A DNA stretch of 64,000 nucleotides from Syntrophobotulus glycolicus DSM 8271 (GCF_000190635.1 NC_015172.1:992001-1056000), one strand, 5' to 3'; positions 24,301 through 32,813 are shown, counted from the first letter of the stretch. Made by a program: numbers and translations. Notes: generated by a model not told the origin, from the letters alone.

Positions 24301-26167
24301 TAAGGGCGCTACGGCCAGCTTTACCGTTTCTCTCGGTCAGGGTGTTTCGGCGGCGACTGCGGCGGATATTACCGTCGCAAACGGCAGTATCGCTTCCGTC
24401 AGCACAGGCAGAGTCACAGCGTCAGGAACTGTCACCGTCACCGGGCTTGCGGCGGGAACCACCGGCATCATCGTGACCTTTCATGATTCTGCACAGACAG
24501 TGAAAAACATTGCCGTCACTGTAAACGCCGTTTCCGATAGAGGTAATCGGAACAGGGGCTACAGTTCTTCTTCCGGCAGCAGTTCGGCAACCATATCAGA
24601 AAAACAGCCCGATTACCCGGTAACGGCTGAGATTTCCGTTACGGCGACCGCTGACAAAAACGGGCACGCTACGGCAACTATCCCGGAAAGCGCCATAGCG
24701 GACGCCATTAAGAAAGCTGCCACAGCGGCAAAATCACAGGGTAAGACCGAAAACGGTATCAGCATATCGGTTACGGTAAATACTCCTGCAAATACAAAAT
24801 CCCTCGGACTGGTATTGTCACAATCGGTGCTAAAACAGTTTGCCGACACCAAGGTGCAGCAGTTCGAGGTGAATGGGCAGCTTCTGACCTTTAGCCTCGA
24901 TCAGGAGGCCATCCGCCAGCTTTTATCCCAAAGCACAGGTGACGTAACCGTTACGGTTAAACCTGTCACTGTCGCGGGTGTGCGAAACGCTTACGAAATA
25001 ACCTTTACAACAGTGAAAGATGGCAAAACCGTCACAATCACAAGCCTTGGAAGCGGCAACGCAACCCTCTCCATTCCCTGCCTGCCGGAGAAAAACGAAG
25101 CTGCGGGATACCTCTATGCTGTCTATGTGGATGCTAAAGGCAAGCGGAGCCGCATTCCCGGCTCGGCCTATGACGCAAACAGCAGAAGTGTGATCTTCAA
25201 CACCAACCACTTCTCGGTGTACGGCGTGGGGTACGAAGAACCATCTGCCAATTTTACCGATATCGGCAGCCATTGGGCAAAGGAATCCATTGATTATGTG
25301 GTGGGCAGAGGGCTTTTCTCCGGCACATCCCAAACCACCTTTGCACCGGATAAAGCCATGACACGGGGAATGCTGGTGACGGCTCTCGGCAAACTGGCAG
25401 GCGTGGATGTGAAAGCATACACCACAAACAGCTTCACCGATGTGAAAGCGGACAGTGCGTTCCGCCCTTACATCGAGTGGGCAGATAAAAAGGGCGTTGT
25501 GCAGGGCATCGGAAACGGCAAGTTTGAACCCGACCGTGCCATCACCCGTGAGGAAATTGCGGTCATCTTCGCAAACTTCGCCAAGGGCACCGGCTACAAG
25601 CTGCCTGTGACCCGTGAAGCCGCCGCCTATGCGGACGTATCCAGCATCGGCAGCGCCTACAAAACGGCAGTCATAGCCATGCAGCAGGCGGGCATTATGA
25701 CGGGCGAAACAAACAACAAGTTTAATCCCAAGTCCAATGCTACCTGCGCCGAGGCCAGCGCCATGCTCCACCGCTACATCAAGCTGACCATCGACCCCGC
25801 CACGACACAGGGCTGGGCGCAAAACGACGCAGGCCAGTACCTGTACTACAAGGACGGAAAGGCTCTCACCGGTTGGCAGACCATTGACGGAACGAAATAT
25901 TTCTTCAATACGGATAGTACGCTCAAAACCGGCTGGGTCAAGAATGAGAACAACTGGCGGTACTACACCGGGAACAAAGCGGCTGTAGGCTGGCTGGACA
26001 TCAGCGACAAACGCTATTACTTCACCAAGGACGGCCTGATGGTATCCGGCAGGTGGCTGGAGATCGGCGGTAAGTGGTATTACTTCAATGCCGATGGCTC
26101 CCTCGCTCGGAACACCAAAATCGGCGAGTACGAGGTGGACGAAACCGGCGTGAGAAAGACAAAGTAA
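21311..26167 (+). CDS. giant modular surface protein with SLH and choline-binding-type repeats
   Basis: A 1618-residue secreted protein. In order: signal peptide (about 1-25, ending VTAWA), a fibronectin-III-like domain (about 50-155), a Gly-rich beta-helix built from GGTVTATGG/GAGIGGG repeats (about 245-475), five Big_5/SbsA-type Ig-like domains of about 101 residues (479-983), a BIG2-like domain (about 985-1075), a Ser-rich linker, an uncharacterised domain, three SLH domains (about 1313-1485; GSHWAKESIDYVVGRGLFSG and similar) and about five choline-binding-type repeats (about 1500-1605; GWVKNENNWRYY, KWYYFNADGSLA). SLH binds pyruvylated wall polymer and the C-terminal repeats bind wall polymers, so it has two anchors. 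It is coupled to the small membrane protein gene and ends with a strong terminator. Likely adhesin or S-layer-associated protein. Confidence 0.9.
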   Translation: MKKRMLSLLLAVAMVVTLLPVTAWAEEVSPVQESGEVSAPVIGESIATDSNAGKHTVSENTLSVSVSSVTDSGAELAFTSSVDGTVSYLVQKSDEAAPDEAAVLAGKTVAATTGAAITAELTGLTAETDYTVYALLESGSGSRSALASAQFTTEAATPLLLRAGRAAGTTPYVDEHGVEHTETATEISSATTGLNDTTTGGWYVVSGNVSTGTLTVNGDVKLILADGASLTVTGSGTKAGVLVNEGNSLTIYGQVMGTGRLDAMGGDSGAGIGTDKDGALAAGIVNIYGGTVIARSGGGVYGSAGIGGGHDSSGGTVNIYGGSVTATGEKGGAGIGGGNLGSGGSVNIYGGTVTATGGTYGAGIGGGYLGNSGMYGNGCTVNIYGGTVKATGGSTGAGIGGGYHGNGGSVNIHGGWVEATGGTYGAGIGAGQGGSGDIVKITGGTVTAAGGSASVDIGGTNGTITITGGTVTASRFSSADTAAPTIQSVSPNDAGAAISGNLAIAFSEAMMPSVGIISLDNGVGALTGGSWDTDRKVYTVPYSSLTRSTEYIVSISGFYDVAGNAMTADASHRFTTEPEPDTTNPTVASVAPSGANAPISGNMTVTFSEAMNTSAGTVSLDGGITSLTGGSWTVGSTVYTVPYALLGYSTEYTLSISGFEDTAGNPMTADNSHSFTTITAPDTTSPTVINVTPSGVDTAIGGNIVITFSEAMNTSAGTVSLDGGATSLAGGSWTVGGTVYTAPYSLLGYSTAYTLSISGFEDVASNPMTANTSHSFTTIAEPDTTRPTVVSVTPNGTNTAIRGNIIITFSEAMNTSAGTVSLDGGITSLTGGSWTVGNTVYTVPYSLLGYSTAYTLSISGFEDMAGNTMTADISHSFTTITAPDTTSPTVINVTPRGVDTAIGGNIVITFSESMNTSAGTVSLDGGITSLMGGSWTVGSTVYTVPYARLGYSMEYTLSISGFEDTAGNPMTADTSHRFTTVAEPRTPSVSANTLTVNKGATASFTVSLGQGVSAATAADITVANGSIASVSTGRVTASGTVTVTGLAAGTTGIIVTFHDSAQTVKNIAVTVNAVSDRGNRNRGYSSSSGSSSATISEKQPDYPVTAEISVTATADKNGHATATIPESAIADAIKKAATAAKSQGKTENGISISVTVNTPANTKSLGLVLSQSVLKQFADTKVQQFEVNGQLLTFSLDQEAIRQLLSQSTGDVTVTVKPVTVAGVRNAYEITFTTVKDGKTVTITSLGSGNATLSIPCLPEKNEAAGYLYAVYVDAKGKRSRIPGSAYDANSRSVIFNTNHFSVYGVGYEEPSANFTDIGSHWAKESIDYVVGRGLFSGTSQTTFAPDKAMTRGMLVTALGKLAGVDVKAYTTNSFTDVKADSAFRPYIEWADKKGVVQGIGNGKFEPDRAITREEIAVIFANFAKGTGYKLPVTREAAAYADVSSIGSAYKTAVIAMQQAGIMTGETNNKFNPKSNATCAEASAMLHRYIKLTIDPATTQGWAQNDAGQYLYYKDGKALTGWQTIDGTKYFFNTDSTLKTGWVKNENNWRYYTGNKAAVGWLDISDKRYYFTKDGLMVSGRWLEIGGKWYYFNADGSLARNTKIGEYEVDETGVRKTK
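22745..24258 (+). repeat. five tandem ~303-bp repeats coding Ig-like domains
   Basis: Repeats begin near 22745, 23048, 23351, 23654 and 23957. The last four are closely similar. Units three and five share an almost identical opening (TCCCACCGTGATAAATGTCA) 606 bases apart, and units two and four pair likewise in their ends, so a two-unit block was duplicated after single-unit expansion. Copy number is likely to vary between strains. Confidence 0.85.
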
Positions 26168-26186
26168 TAAAACCCAAGTAGATAGG

Positions 26187-26232
26187 GCAGGGGTGGAGGC
26201 CGGTATGGTTCGGCTTCCAGCCTTGCTTTTTT
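26187..26232 (+). terminator. terminator of surface-protein gene
   Basis: A 16-base stem with three G-U pairs and one mismatch (26187-26202 with 26211-26226), 8-base loop, then six T. It lies 20 bases after the surface-protein stop. Confidence 0.8.
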
Positions 26233-26348
26233 GTGTTCGGCTTGCCTTATAAATAGATGCTTCATCTGCCGCATCTCCCTCCCGCATAGCAAAACGACCG
26301 TTCTCATTGAGGGACTCCTCAGGCGGACGGCCGCTTTGATTTTGAATT

Positions 26349-26675
26349 TTATATAAAATAGGAATAGGTAAAGCATCTGTCCAACAAATACGTCAACCAG
26401 TTGGCTTTTTCCCCGCGTTGATCAAAAGAGACATATCCGTCAGACTTATAAACATAATTGATTTTCCAATAGCCGTCTTTCGTTTTTTTGCTTTTCACAA
26501 AGTCAAGCGCGCTTTGGCAGCCGGCATGTTTCATATTACCTGTTGTATACGCCAAATCCAAGAGCTCTACAACATTTAGTTGATAAGAAGCAGGAAAGGA
26601 CAAATCCAGAATATGATTATTGATGGGCTCCCCATTGGAAAGCCGTTTATACAATTCATGCCGGATTAATACCAA
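26349..26675 (-). pseudogene. C-terminal fragment of an unrecognised protein (alpha/alpha-toroid-like)
   Basis: About 105 residues including SFPASYQLNVVELLDLAYTT, then KTKDGYWKINYVYKSDGYVS and FDQRGEKANWLTYLLDR. The G-Y-W repeats and helical spacing recall terpenoid-cyclase-type toroid proteins, but I cannot name the family. No start signal is seen; the frame is joined out of phase to the bacteriocin signal-peptide stub at 26712. It is probably the tail of a larger gene fused by deletion. Confidence 0.45.
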
Positions 26676-26712
26676 ATGTTAAAATTGAAATTTTCAGCTT
26701 TCTACGCATCAT
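26656..26712 (-). pseudogene. bacteriocin precursor stub (signal-peptide start only)
   Basis: ATG 26712 overlaps the stop of the upstream gene (TAATGATG) and reads MMRRKLKISILTFGINPA then stop. This is the opening of a secretion signal in the position that the intact lactococcin-972-type gene holds at 38789-39151, after a paralogue of the same upstream gene. The rest of the bacteriocin has been lost and the frame runs into an unrelated gene tail. Confidence 0.6.
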
Positions 26713-27155
26713 TATTCTTCCTCCTTAACGATTTGATTTGTTTTAAGCGGATTTTTTTCCGATATGTCAAATTCAGCAAGGGTTAGAGTTCCGTCGTTGT
26801 GTTTAAGTGCTATCGATACTTTATCATTTCCTTCGATGAAGAAGAGTGGCATGAAATCACCATTTCTGTGAGTTCCGTCCAGCGCTAACGCTTTAAGAGC
26901 AGCTGAGCATTGATATCTGACATCAGGACTCAATTTAGAAGTATCGCCGTCATAGACATCTCGCATGTACGCAGGTTTGGCCTTATCAGTATCTATATTC
27001 ATCATTTCTACAGCCTTATCTTTAAATGCAAGTTCTTGCTGAGAGATATGACGATCCGAATAAGCTGTATCGACGTTTACGATTAATCGTACCGCAAGAA
27101 AGATTACGCCAAGACTAATGGCAGCCCATGAGAATGTTTTCTTTCCCTTCATCAT
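26712..27155 (-). CDS. small membrane-anchored protein of bacteriocin locus, copy 1
   Basis: A 147-residue protein with one N-terminal helix (SWAAISLGVIFLAVRLIV) and an exposed remainder. The C-terminal 55 residues (PLFFIEGNDKVSIALKHNDG, then LAEFDISEKNPLKTNQI) align with the end of the protein at 39156-39668 (PVFFFEDNKDEVLVAIKHKDG and KTDRI). Both genes sit directly before a bacteriocin gene. I do not recognise a named family; an accessory or immunity role is suggested by position only. Start ATG 27155 (or 27152) follows GGGAGGAAAG. Confidence 0.75.
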   Translation of the reverse strand: MMKGKKTFSWAAISLGVIFLAVRLIVNVDTAYSDRHISQQELAFKDKAVEMMNIDTDKAKPAYMRDVYDGDTSKLSPDVRYQCSAALKALALDGTHRNGDFMPLFFIEGNDKVSIALKHNDGTLTLAEFDISEKNPLKTNQIVKEEE

Positions 27156-27203
27156 TTCTTTCCTCCCGTCTATCGATATTCGAATTCACCTTTCACCAAT
27201 CTC

Positions 27204-27313
27204 ATCGTGCAGTAAAGATTACCATAGTCTGCGCCTGTTTTTTGTTCTGCGTGATTGGCTTGCATTTTGATTTGAGATTATACGTTGATTTTTCCCTTCA
27301 CTTCTATACATTG
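27204..27313 (-). repeat. dispersed leader element, copy R1 (partial)
   Basis: Matches the R5 copy at about 40340-40448 (including GTGCAGTxAAGATTA, CATAGTCTGCGC, TTTTGATTTGAGATT and CCCTTCAC) and stops where a truncated ABC ATPase gene begins. The part beyond the TATACAT box is missing. It lies directly upstream of the 147-residue protein gene. Confidence 0.65.
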
Positions 27314-27336
27314 GTGATATCAATTCCTTCAATCAT
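27304..27336 (-). pseudogene. ABC ATPase truncated to ten codons
   Basis: ATG 27336 overlaps the DUF1430 stop exactly as in the two intact copies and reads MIEGIDIT like them, then NV and a stop. All remaining 190 codons are gone and the sequence continues into repeat R1. This is direct evidence of a deletion ending in the repeated leader element. Confidence 0.85.
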
Positions 27337-29294
27337 AATATCCTTCCTTTCAGAATGGCCGGGACATTGGCTTTTTCCATCGCGCTTGCCTTCTTGGCGA
27401 TAAATCCTGACTCAAGAGCCAGTAAAATGAGCCCTCCCCAGATCAGATCAGCGCCCTCGGCAATTCCTAAGAGTCCTCTCAGCAAAAACGCCAGGAATAA
27501 GCTCAGCAGAAAAACGACGAATGTAATCAGGATTAACCGTTTGTTTCTGGCAAAAAATGAGTAGCCCAAGACTTTTTTCAGCGCCAGTTCCATCGCGTTG
27601 AACTGATACTCCAGCTTGAGAATAAAGCCGATCAGCCCGATTTCCAGCGTCAGCAAGAAGATTGATAAAATCACGACCAATTTCATATTGCGGGAGATCA
27701 TCGTCCAATTGTGCTCATAGACATCCAGGGCATTGGATTTGACCCTGATTTGATCGGACAGCTGATACTCGGCGATGAACTGATTGAAATCCTGCTCGGG
27801 GATATTGAACATCGTATCATAGGACTGGTGCATAATGTTGCATGCCTGATATTGAAGCGTATTATTGAATAAGATGATCGGGTTCGCCATTGGCCGGCTT
27901 GTATAGTTCACCTGATTATTAATGCCCACTAAACTGATATCGTCGTCATACACTTTGGTCGTAATGGATTGAATATTCTTTCCAAAAAAAGTAGTGAATA
28001 TTTCTTTCGCGATATCATATTCCTGAGAATCCTCCGACATACCGGACGGGATCAGCATATAATAATCATCGTCCGCGCTTTGGACCGTCTCCGCCAAGGC
28101 ATTGTTCCATCCTGATATTTCTTCAAAGGCATTTCGATTGATTAAAATAACAGGGTAAGGGCTGTTGAAATGATCTGACAAGTCGACGTACTGCAATGAA
28201 TAATTTTGAAACCGTTGATAGAATTCTTCATTCATCACAAGGTCATCTTCCATTGTTTTGCCTAAGTGATTATCCACCCTGTAATTTAATTTATAGTAAT
28301 CATAATCCTTATGTTCGGAGAAAAAATCACCTTGCTTATACATCAGATACCCTTGAACCAGTATCGCGAAATTACTGGATAAGACAATCAGGGTAAGTAT
28401 GGTGGTGACGGTTTTCAGGATATAGTTGGCTGTAAGCAGTCCGCCGCCGGAGCGTCTGGCAGCGATATCTTTTTTCAAGTTAACGCGCAATATTGCCGCG
28501 TTGATCAGGGTATTAGCAATCATGAACACCAGAAAAGCCAAGGCCAGGGCTTCAATCTTAAAAAAGACATTGGAGAAGGGGCGTAATAGGAACGGGATGC
28601 TAATAAAGGCGCCGGCCAGGATAGCGAGATCGGCCAAAGCATTTTTGCCGAAAAGGGCTTTGACATCCTCCCCAAGGGTGATCCGCACCATGATTTCCTT
28701 CTTCAAGCTAATGATTTCATAAATCGTCAACAGCAGGATCAAGCCAAAAATGATCGACCAAACTGAAAATAGATTCAGCCAGGTCTCTTGATCGGAGCTG
28801 AACAAATTCGGGAGTCCGCCTCCGTATTTACCGATCAGGCTCGCTTTGAATAGGCGCATCGCTTCCTGGTGAGATGGATCGCCGATGTAATAACAGTCTG
28901 TGAATCTTTCCATCGTTTTAATATGACTGAAATCCTCGTATCTGACTTGGGTTTCCCCCATAAAAAGGCTATTATGCTTTCCTTCAGGAATCCCCTTGGC
29001 TTGCAGGGTTTTCAAGGCGTTCGGAGTGCCGAATATCGTTATCTCTTTGGCGTAGGCCGAGACAATCGTACTGTCCACAAAGAAGAAATCGACATCATAC
29101 GCCTTTCCCGCCTGGAGAAAATCCCGGATGACTTCTTTTTCTTCAATATCGACTTCCCGATTCACAAAATCAAACCCTGACTGGTAATAGGATCCTTGAA
29201 AATCGTCCAGATAGAGAATGAACAGCTCCCCGTTAAACAGAAAGCCTATGGTGATTAACAGGTATATGACGATCAGTTTTATTTTCTTCATCAT
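27333..29294 (-). CDS. bacteriocin-associated membrane protein (DUF1430), copy A
   Basis: A 653-residue protein of the DUF1430 / bacteriocin-associated integral membrane family, usually paired with a lactococcin-972-type ABC ATPase. One N-terminal helix (about 6-25), an exposed domain, a three-helix core (about 165-330), a second exposed domain (about 335-500), and three or four C-terminal helices, a FtsX/MacB-like plan. It should act with the ATPase in export of, or immunity to, the bacteriocin. Copies A, B and C are almost identical in the helical segments but differ in the exposed domains. Its own ATPase partner is lost (ten codons remain), so it may share the ATPase of the unit upstream. 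Confidence 0.85.
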   Translation of the reverse strand: MMKKIKLIVIYLLITIGFLFNGELFILYLDDFQGSYYQSGFDFVNREVDIEEKEVIRDFLQAGKAYDVDFFFVDSTIVSAYAKEITIFGTPNALKTLQAKGIPEGKHNSLFMGETQVRYEDFSHIKTMERFTDCYYIGDPSHQEAMRLFKASLIGKYGGGLPNLFSSDQETWLNLFSVWSIIFGLILLLTIYEIISLKKEIMVRITLGEDVKALFGKNALADLAILAGAFISIPFLLRPFSNVFFKIEALALAFLVFMIANTLINAAILRVNLKKDIAARRSGGGLLTANYILKTVTTILTLIVLSSNFAILVQGYLMYKQGDFFSEHKDYDYYKLNYRVDNHLGKTMEDDLVMNEEFYQRFQNYSLQYVDLSDHFNSPYPVILINRNAFEEISGWNNALAETVQSADDDYYMLIPSGMSEDSQEYDIAKEIFTTFFGKNIQSITTKVYDDDISLVGINNQVNYTSRPMANPIILFNNTLQYQACNIMHQSYDTMFNIPEQDFNQFIAEYQLSDQIRVKSNALDVYEHNWTMISRNMKLVVILSIFLLTLEIGLIGFILKLEYQFNAMELALKKVLGYSFFARNKRLILITFVVFLLSLFLAFLLRGLLGIAEGADLIWGGLILLALESGFIAKKASAMEKANVPAILKGRIL

Positions 29295-29403
29295 ACAGAA
29301 AACCCTTCTATATTAACTGTGGCAAATACGAAAACGAAAGAATGTCTCCATATCAACATATCGTAACCAAAAAATCTTCAAACCCATGCGTTCAAAGCAA
29401 AAT

Positions 29404-30012
29404 TTATAGTTCGATCACCCTCTGGGCCTTATCTTTAATTTTTTGATCATGGGTCACGATAATGACGGTTTTCCCTTCGGCATTCAGTGAAAGCAGAATA
29501 TCCATAATGATTTGAGCATTTTTGGCGTCCAGCGATCCTGTCGGTTCATCCGCTAAAACGATCTGGCATTTTTTTAGAAATAAACGGGCCAATGCTACCC
29601 GCTGCTGCTCTCCGCCGGACAGGGTATAGACTTTGCTATGCAGTTTGCTTTCTAACCCGACTCTTTCCAGCACTTCTTCAATCGTATGATTGGTGCGGCT
29701 GCCCTGCCTGATCAACTCAAGGTTCTGTTCAACTGTTTTACTTTCGATCAGCGCGAAATTTTGAAAGATAAACCCAGCGACAGAGCGGAAATACTCCAGT
29801 TTCTGCTTATTGGTCGTGTACTCGATTCCATTGATTCTTAAGCTTCCGGCGTCAATCGGCTCGATTAAGCCGATCATGTTTAATAAGGTGGTCTTTCCCG
29901 TTCCGCTGGCACCGGAAAAGCAGACGAATTCCTGATCCTCGATCAGAAAATTATAATCCTGAAAGAGAGTCAGACCATCAAACTTTTTGGTGATATCAAT
30001 TCCTTCAATCAT
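29404..30012 (-). CDS. lactococcin-972-group ABC transporter ATPase, copy B
   Basis: A 202-residue MacB/LolD-like ATPase: Walker A GASGTGKTT, signature LSGGEQQR, Walker B IVLADEPTGSLD, H-loop VTHDQ. It has the short length and order of the bacteriocin-export ATPase of the lactococcin 972 group (TIGR03608). ATG 30012 overlaps the stop of DUF1430 copy B. The protein is identical in sequence to the one at 35564-36172; the DNA differs at only a few synonymous sites. It would power the DUF1430 partner in the cytoplasmic membrane. Confidence 0.92.
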   Translation of the reverse strand: MIEGIDITKKFDGLTLFQDYNFLIEDQEFVCFSGASGTGKTTLLNMIGLIEPIDAGSLRINGIEYTTNKQKLEYFRSVAGFIFQNFALIESKTVEQNLELIRQGSRTNHTIEEVLERVGLESKLHSKVYTLSGGEQQRVALARLFLKKCQIVLADEPTGSLDAKNAQIIMDILLSLNAEGKTVIIVTHDQKIKDKAQRVIEL

Positions 30013-31979
30013 AATATCCTTCCTTTCAGAATGGCCGGGATATTGGCTTTTTCCATCGCGCTTGCCTTCTTGGCGATAAATCCTGACTCAAGAGCCAGTA
30101 AAATGAGCCCTCCCCAGATCAGATCAGCGCCCTCGGCAATTCCTAAGAGTCCTCTCAGCAAAAACGCCAGGAATAAGCTCAGCAGAAAAACGACGAATGT
30201 AATCAGGATCAACCGTTTGTTTCGGGCAAAAAATGAGTAACCCAGTACTTTCTTCAGCGCCAGTTCCATCGCGTTGAACTGATACTCCAGCTTGAGAATA
30301 AAACTGATCAGCGCCAGTTCCAGCGCCAGCAAGAAGATCGACAAAATCACGACCAATTTCATATTGCGGGAGATAATCGTCCAATTGTGCTCATAGATAT
30401 CCAGGGCATTGGATTTGGCCATGATTTGATCGGACAGCTGATACTCCGTGATAAAATTATTGAAGTCCTGCTCGGGGATATTGTACATCGTACTATAGGC
30501 GTAGTACATATCACTCTCTGCTTGATCTTCATCAATTTGTTGAAGTGTATTATTGAAAATTATGATCGGGTTCTCCATTGGCCGGCTTACATACTTATCC
30601 ATATTATGAATACCCACTAAACTTACATCGTCATCATATATTTTGGTTTTAAAATGAATATTTTGTCCCCAAAAAGCGGTGAATATTTGTTCCGCCACAG
30701 CATATTCCTGAGAATCCTCCGATATACCGGATGGGATCAGCAGATAATAATCATCGTCGGCGCTTTTGACCGTCTCCGCCAAGGTATTGTTCATTTTTGA
30801 GATTTCTGCAAACGAATTTCTATTGATTAGGATGACAGGGTAAGGGCTGTTGAAATTCGCTGTCAAATCGTTGTATTGCAAGGAATAGTTTTGAAATCGT
30901 TGATAGAATTCCTGATTCATCGTTTCGTCATCTGATATTGTTTTGCCTAAGTGATTATCCACCCTGTAATTTAATTGATAGTAATGATAATCTTTGTGTT
31001 CGGAGAAAAAATCACTTTGCTTATACATCAGATACCCTTGCGCCAGGATGGCGAAATTACTGGATAAGACAATGAGGGTAAGTATGGTGGTGACGGTTTT
31101 CAAGATATAGTTGGCTGTAAGCAGTCCGCCGCCGGAGCGTCTGGCGGCGATATCTTTTTTCAAGTTAACGCGTAGAATTGCCGCATTGATCAGGGTATTG
31201 GCCATCATGAACACCAGAAAGGCCAGGGCCAGGGCTTCAATCTTAAAAAAGACATTGGAGAAGGGGCGTAATAGGAACGGTATGCTGATAAAAGCGCCGG
31301 CCAGGATAGCGAGATCGGCCAAAGCATTTTTGCCGAAAAGGGCTCTGACATCTTCCCCAAGGGTGATCCGCACCATGATTTCCTTCTTCAAGCTAATGAT
31401 TTCATAAATCGTCAGCAACAGGATCAGGCCAAAAATGATCGACCAAACTGAAAATAGATTCAGCCAGGTCTCTTGATCGGAGCTGAACAATTTCGGGAGT
31501 CCGCCTCCGTATTTACCGACCAGGCTCGCTTTGAATAGGCGCATCGCTTTCAGTTGGGATTGATCGCCGATGTAATAACAATCTTGGAACTTTTCCATCG
31601 TCTTAATATGACTGAAATTCTCATATCTAACCTGGGTTTCCCCCATAAAAAGGCTATTATGCTTTCCTTCAGGAATCCCCTTGGCTTGCAGGGTTTTCAA
31701 GGCGTTCGGCGTGCCGAATATCGTTATCTCTTTGGCGTAGGCCGAGACAATCGTACTGTCTACAAAGAAGAAATCGACATCATAGTCCTTTCCCGCCTGG
31801 AGAAAATCCTGGATGACTTCTTCTTCCTCGATATCGGCTTCCCGATTCACAAACTCAAATCCTGACTGGTAATAGGATTCTTGAAAACCGTCCAGATAAA
31901 GAATGAACAATTCCCCGTTAAACAGAAAGCCTATAGTGATTAACAAGGATATGACGATCACTTTTATTTTCTTCATCAT
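30009..31979 (-). CDS. bacteriocin-associated membrane protein (DUF1430), copy B
   Basis: A 656-residue DUF1430 protein with the same topology as copy A and coupled to the ATPase by ATGA overlap. The exposed domains differ from copy A (for example INRNSFAEISKMNNTLAETV against INRNAFEEISGWNNALAETV) whereas residues 165-330 and the last 110 are nearly unchanged. The start ATGATG at 31979 has AGAAGGG upstream and lies just after leader element R2. It begins the unit B membrane protein, B ATPase, A membrane protein. Confidence 0.9.
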   Translation of the reverse strand: MMKKIKVIVISLLITIGFLFNGELFILYLDGFQESYYQSGFEFVNREADIEEEEVIQDFLQAGKDYDVDFFFVDSTIVSAYAKEITIFGTPNALKTLQAKGIPEGKHNSLFMGETQVRYENFSHIKTMEKFQDCYYIGDQSQLKAMRLFKASLVGKYGGGLPKLFSSDQETWLNLFSVWSIIFGLILLLTIYEIISLKKEIMVRITLGEDVRALFGKNALADLAILAGAFISIPFLLRPFSNVFFKIEALALAFLVFMMANTLINAAILRVNLKKDIAARRSGGGLLTANYILKTVTTILTLIVLSSNFAILAQGYLMYKQSDFFSEHKDYHYYQLNYRVDNHLGKTISDDETMNQEFYQRFQNYSLQYNDLTANFNSPYPVILINRNSFAEISKMNNTLAETVKSADDDYYLLIPSGISEDSQEYAVAEQIFTAFWGQNIHFKTKIYDDDVSLVGIHNMDKYVSRPMENPIIIFNNTLQQIDEDQAESDMYYAYSTMYNIPEQDFNNFITEYQLSDQIMAKSNALDIYEHNWTIISRNMKLVVILSIFLLALELALISFILKLEYQFNAMELALKKVLGYSFFARNKRLILITFVVFLLSLFLAFLLRGLLGIAEGADLIWGGLILLALESGFIAKKASAMEKANIPAILKGRIL

Positions 31980-31984
31980 ACAAA

Positions 31985-32215
31985 AACCCTTCTGCTTTTT
32001 GTTTCTACATGATTGGCTTTGATTTGAGATTTATCTGTTCATTTCTCCCTTCACGATATACATTACATTAAACGGGCAAAATCACCTCTTTTAAAAAAAT
32101 ATATTTTCAATCAAATTACGACAAATTAACCTATTTTTACCGGAAGATGATACGGATGTATATCGGAATAAAAAGCTGTAAGAATGCGAACGGCGTTATG
32201 TTATTCTGATTTTAT
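31985..32215 (-). repeat. dispersed leader element, copy R2
   Basis: Full copy directly upstream of DUF1430 copy B. On the minus strand it reads GGTTAATTTGTCGTAATTTG, then GATTTTGCCCGTTTAATG, then TAATGTATATCGTGAAGGGAG and a three-codon open frame. It is extended by a block (CGGCGTTATGTxATTCTGAT, 32190-32212) also found beside copies at 33562 and 38308. Its place before the gene and the TATAT box suggest promoter function. Confidence 0.75.
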
Positions 32216-32219
32216 CTTT

Positions 32220-32813
32220 TCAGAGGGGATTAGCTGGTTCTACTTCGATGCGATCAGGATCAGGGATGTTATACTGATTAAAGTGTCTTACACCCCATTG
32301 ATTTTGGGGGTTAAACATGACCTCTTTTGTGTAGCTGTGATTTTGTTTATCCCAGTAATAATTGAATAATCGAAAATCCAGGTCCGTGGAGATTGAAACA
32401 TAGATGCGTTTTTCCAGATCTGTGGTTTCGGGACTTTGAATGTTGTCTTTATTAAAACTGACAATCCAATATTGCAGTTCCCCATATTGCAACCGGTCAT
32501 TAAAGAGAGGGAAGGTTTCCTCACCTTTTCTCACGAGCAGCACCCATTGATGTCCGGTATCCCATCCGATACGACCGGAGGCTATCTTTTCCGCCGAGGT
32601 ATATAATTCAACGATTTCATTCGTACCATCACTATCGGTGTCGGCATATGTTCGCTCCAACAGGGTGAAACCATCGATTGTTACAGGGGTTGTTGCAGTA
32701 ATCGACTCTGTATTTTCCCCTATACTTTTCGCAGAGCCGCAACCTGGGACGAATAAACTGATCATCAATGCTATGAGGGATATGGATATGATGGGATATT
32801 TTCGTAATAGCAT
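32220..32813 (-). CDS. putative lipoprotein of bacteriocin locus
   Basis: A 197-residue protein with a lipoprotein signal (helix to residue 24, lipobox FVPGC) and an exposed mixed alpha/beta domain with a DTDSDGTNEIVELY stretch that resembles Ca-binding or FG-GAP-like repeats. The family is not recognised. It lies between leader element copies on the same strand as the bacteriocin units; lipoproteins in such loci sometimes give immunity, but nothing here proves that. The ribosome site is weak. Confidence 0.75.
   Translation of the reverse strand: MLLRKYPIISISLIALMISLFVPGCGSAKSIGENTESITATTPVTIDGFTLLERTYADTDSDGTNEIVELYTSAEKIASGRIGWDTGHQWVLLVRKGEETFPLFNDRLQYGELQYWIVSFNKDNIQSPETTDLEKRIYVSISTDLDFRLFNYYWDKQNHSYTKEVMFNPQNQWGVRHFNQYNIPDPDRIEVEPANPL

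Noticed and set aside
24923-26287. 454-codon minus-strand open frame opposite the surface protein
   Set aside because: It mirrors the GC-rich codon pattern of the surface-protein gene, has no start signal and no recognisable domain.
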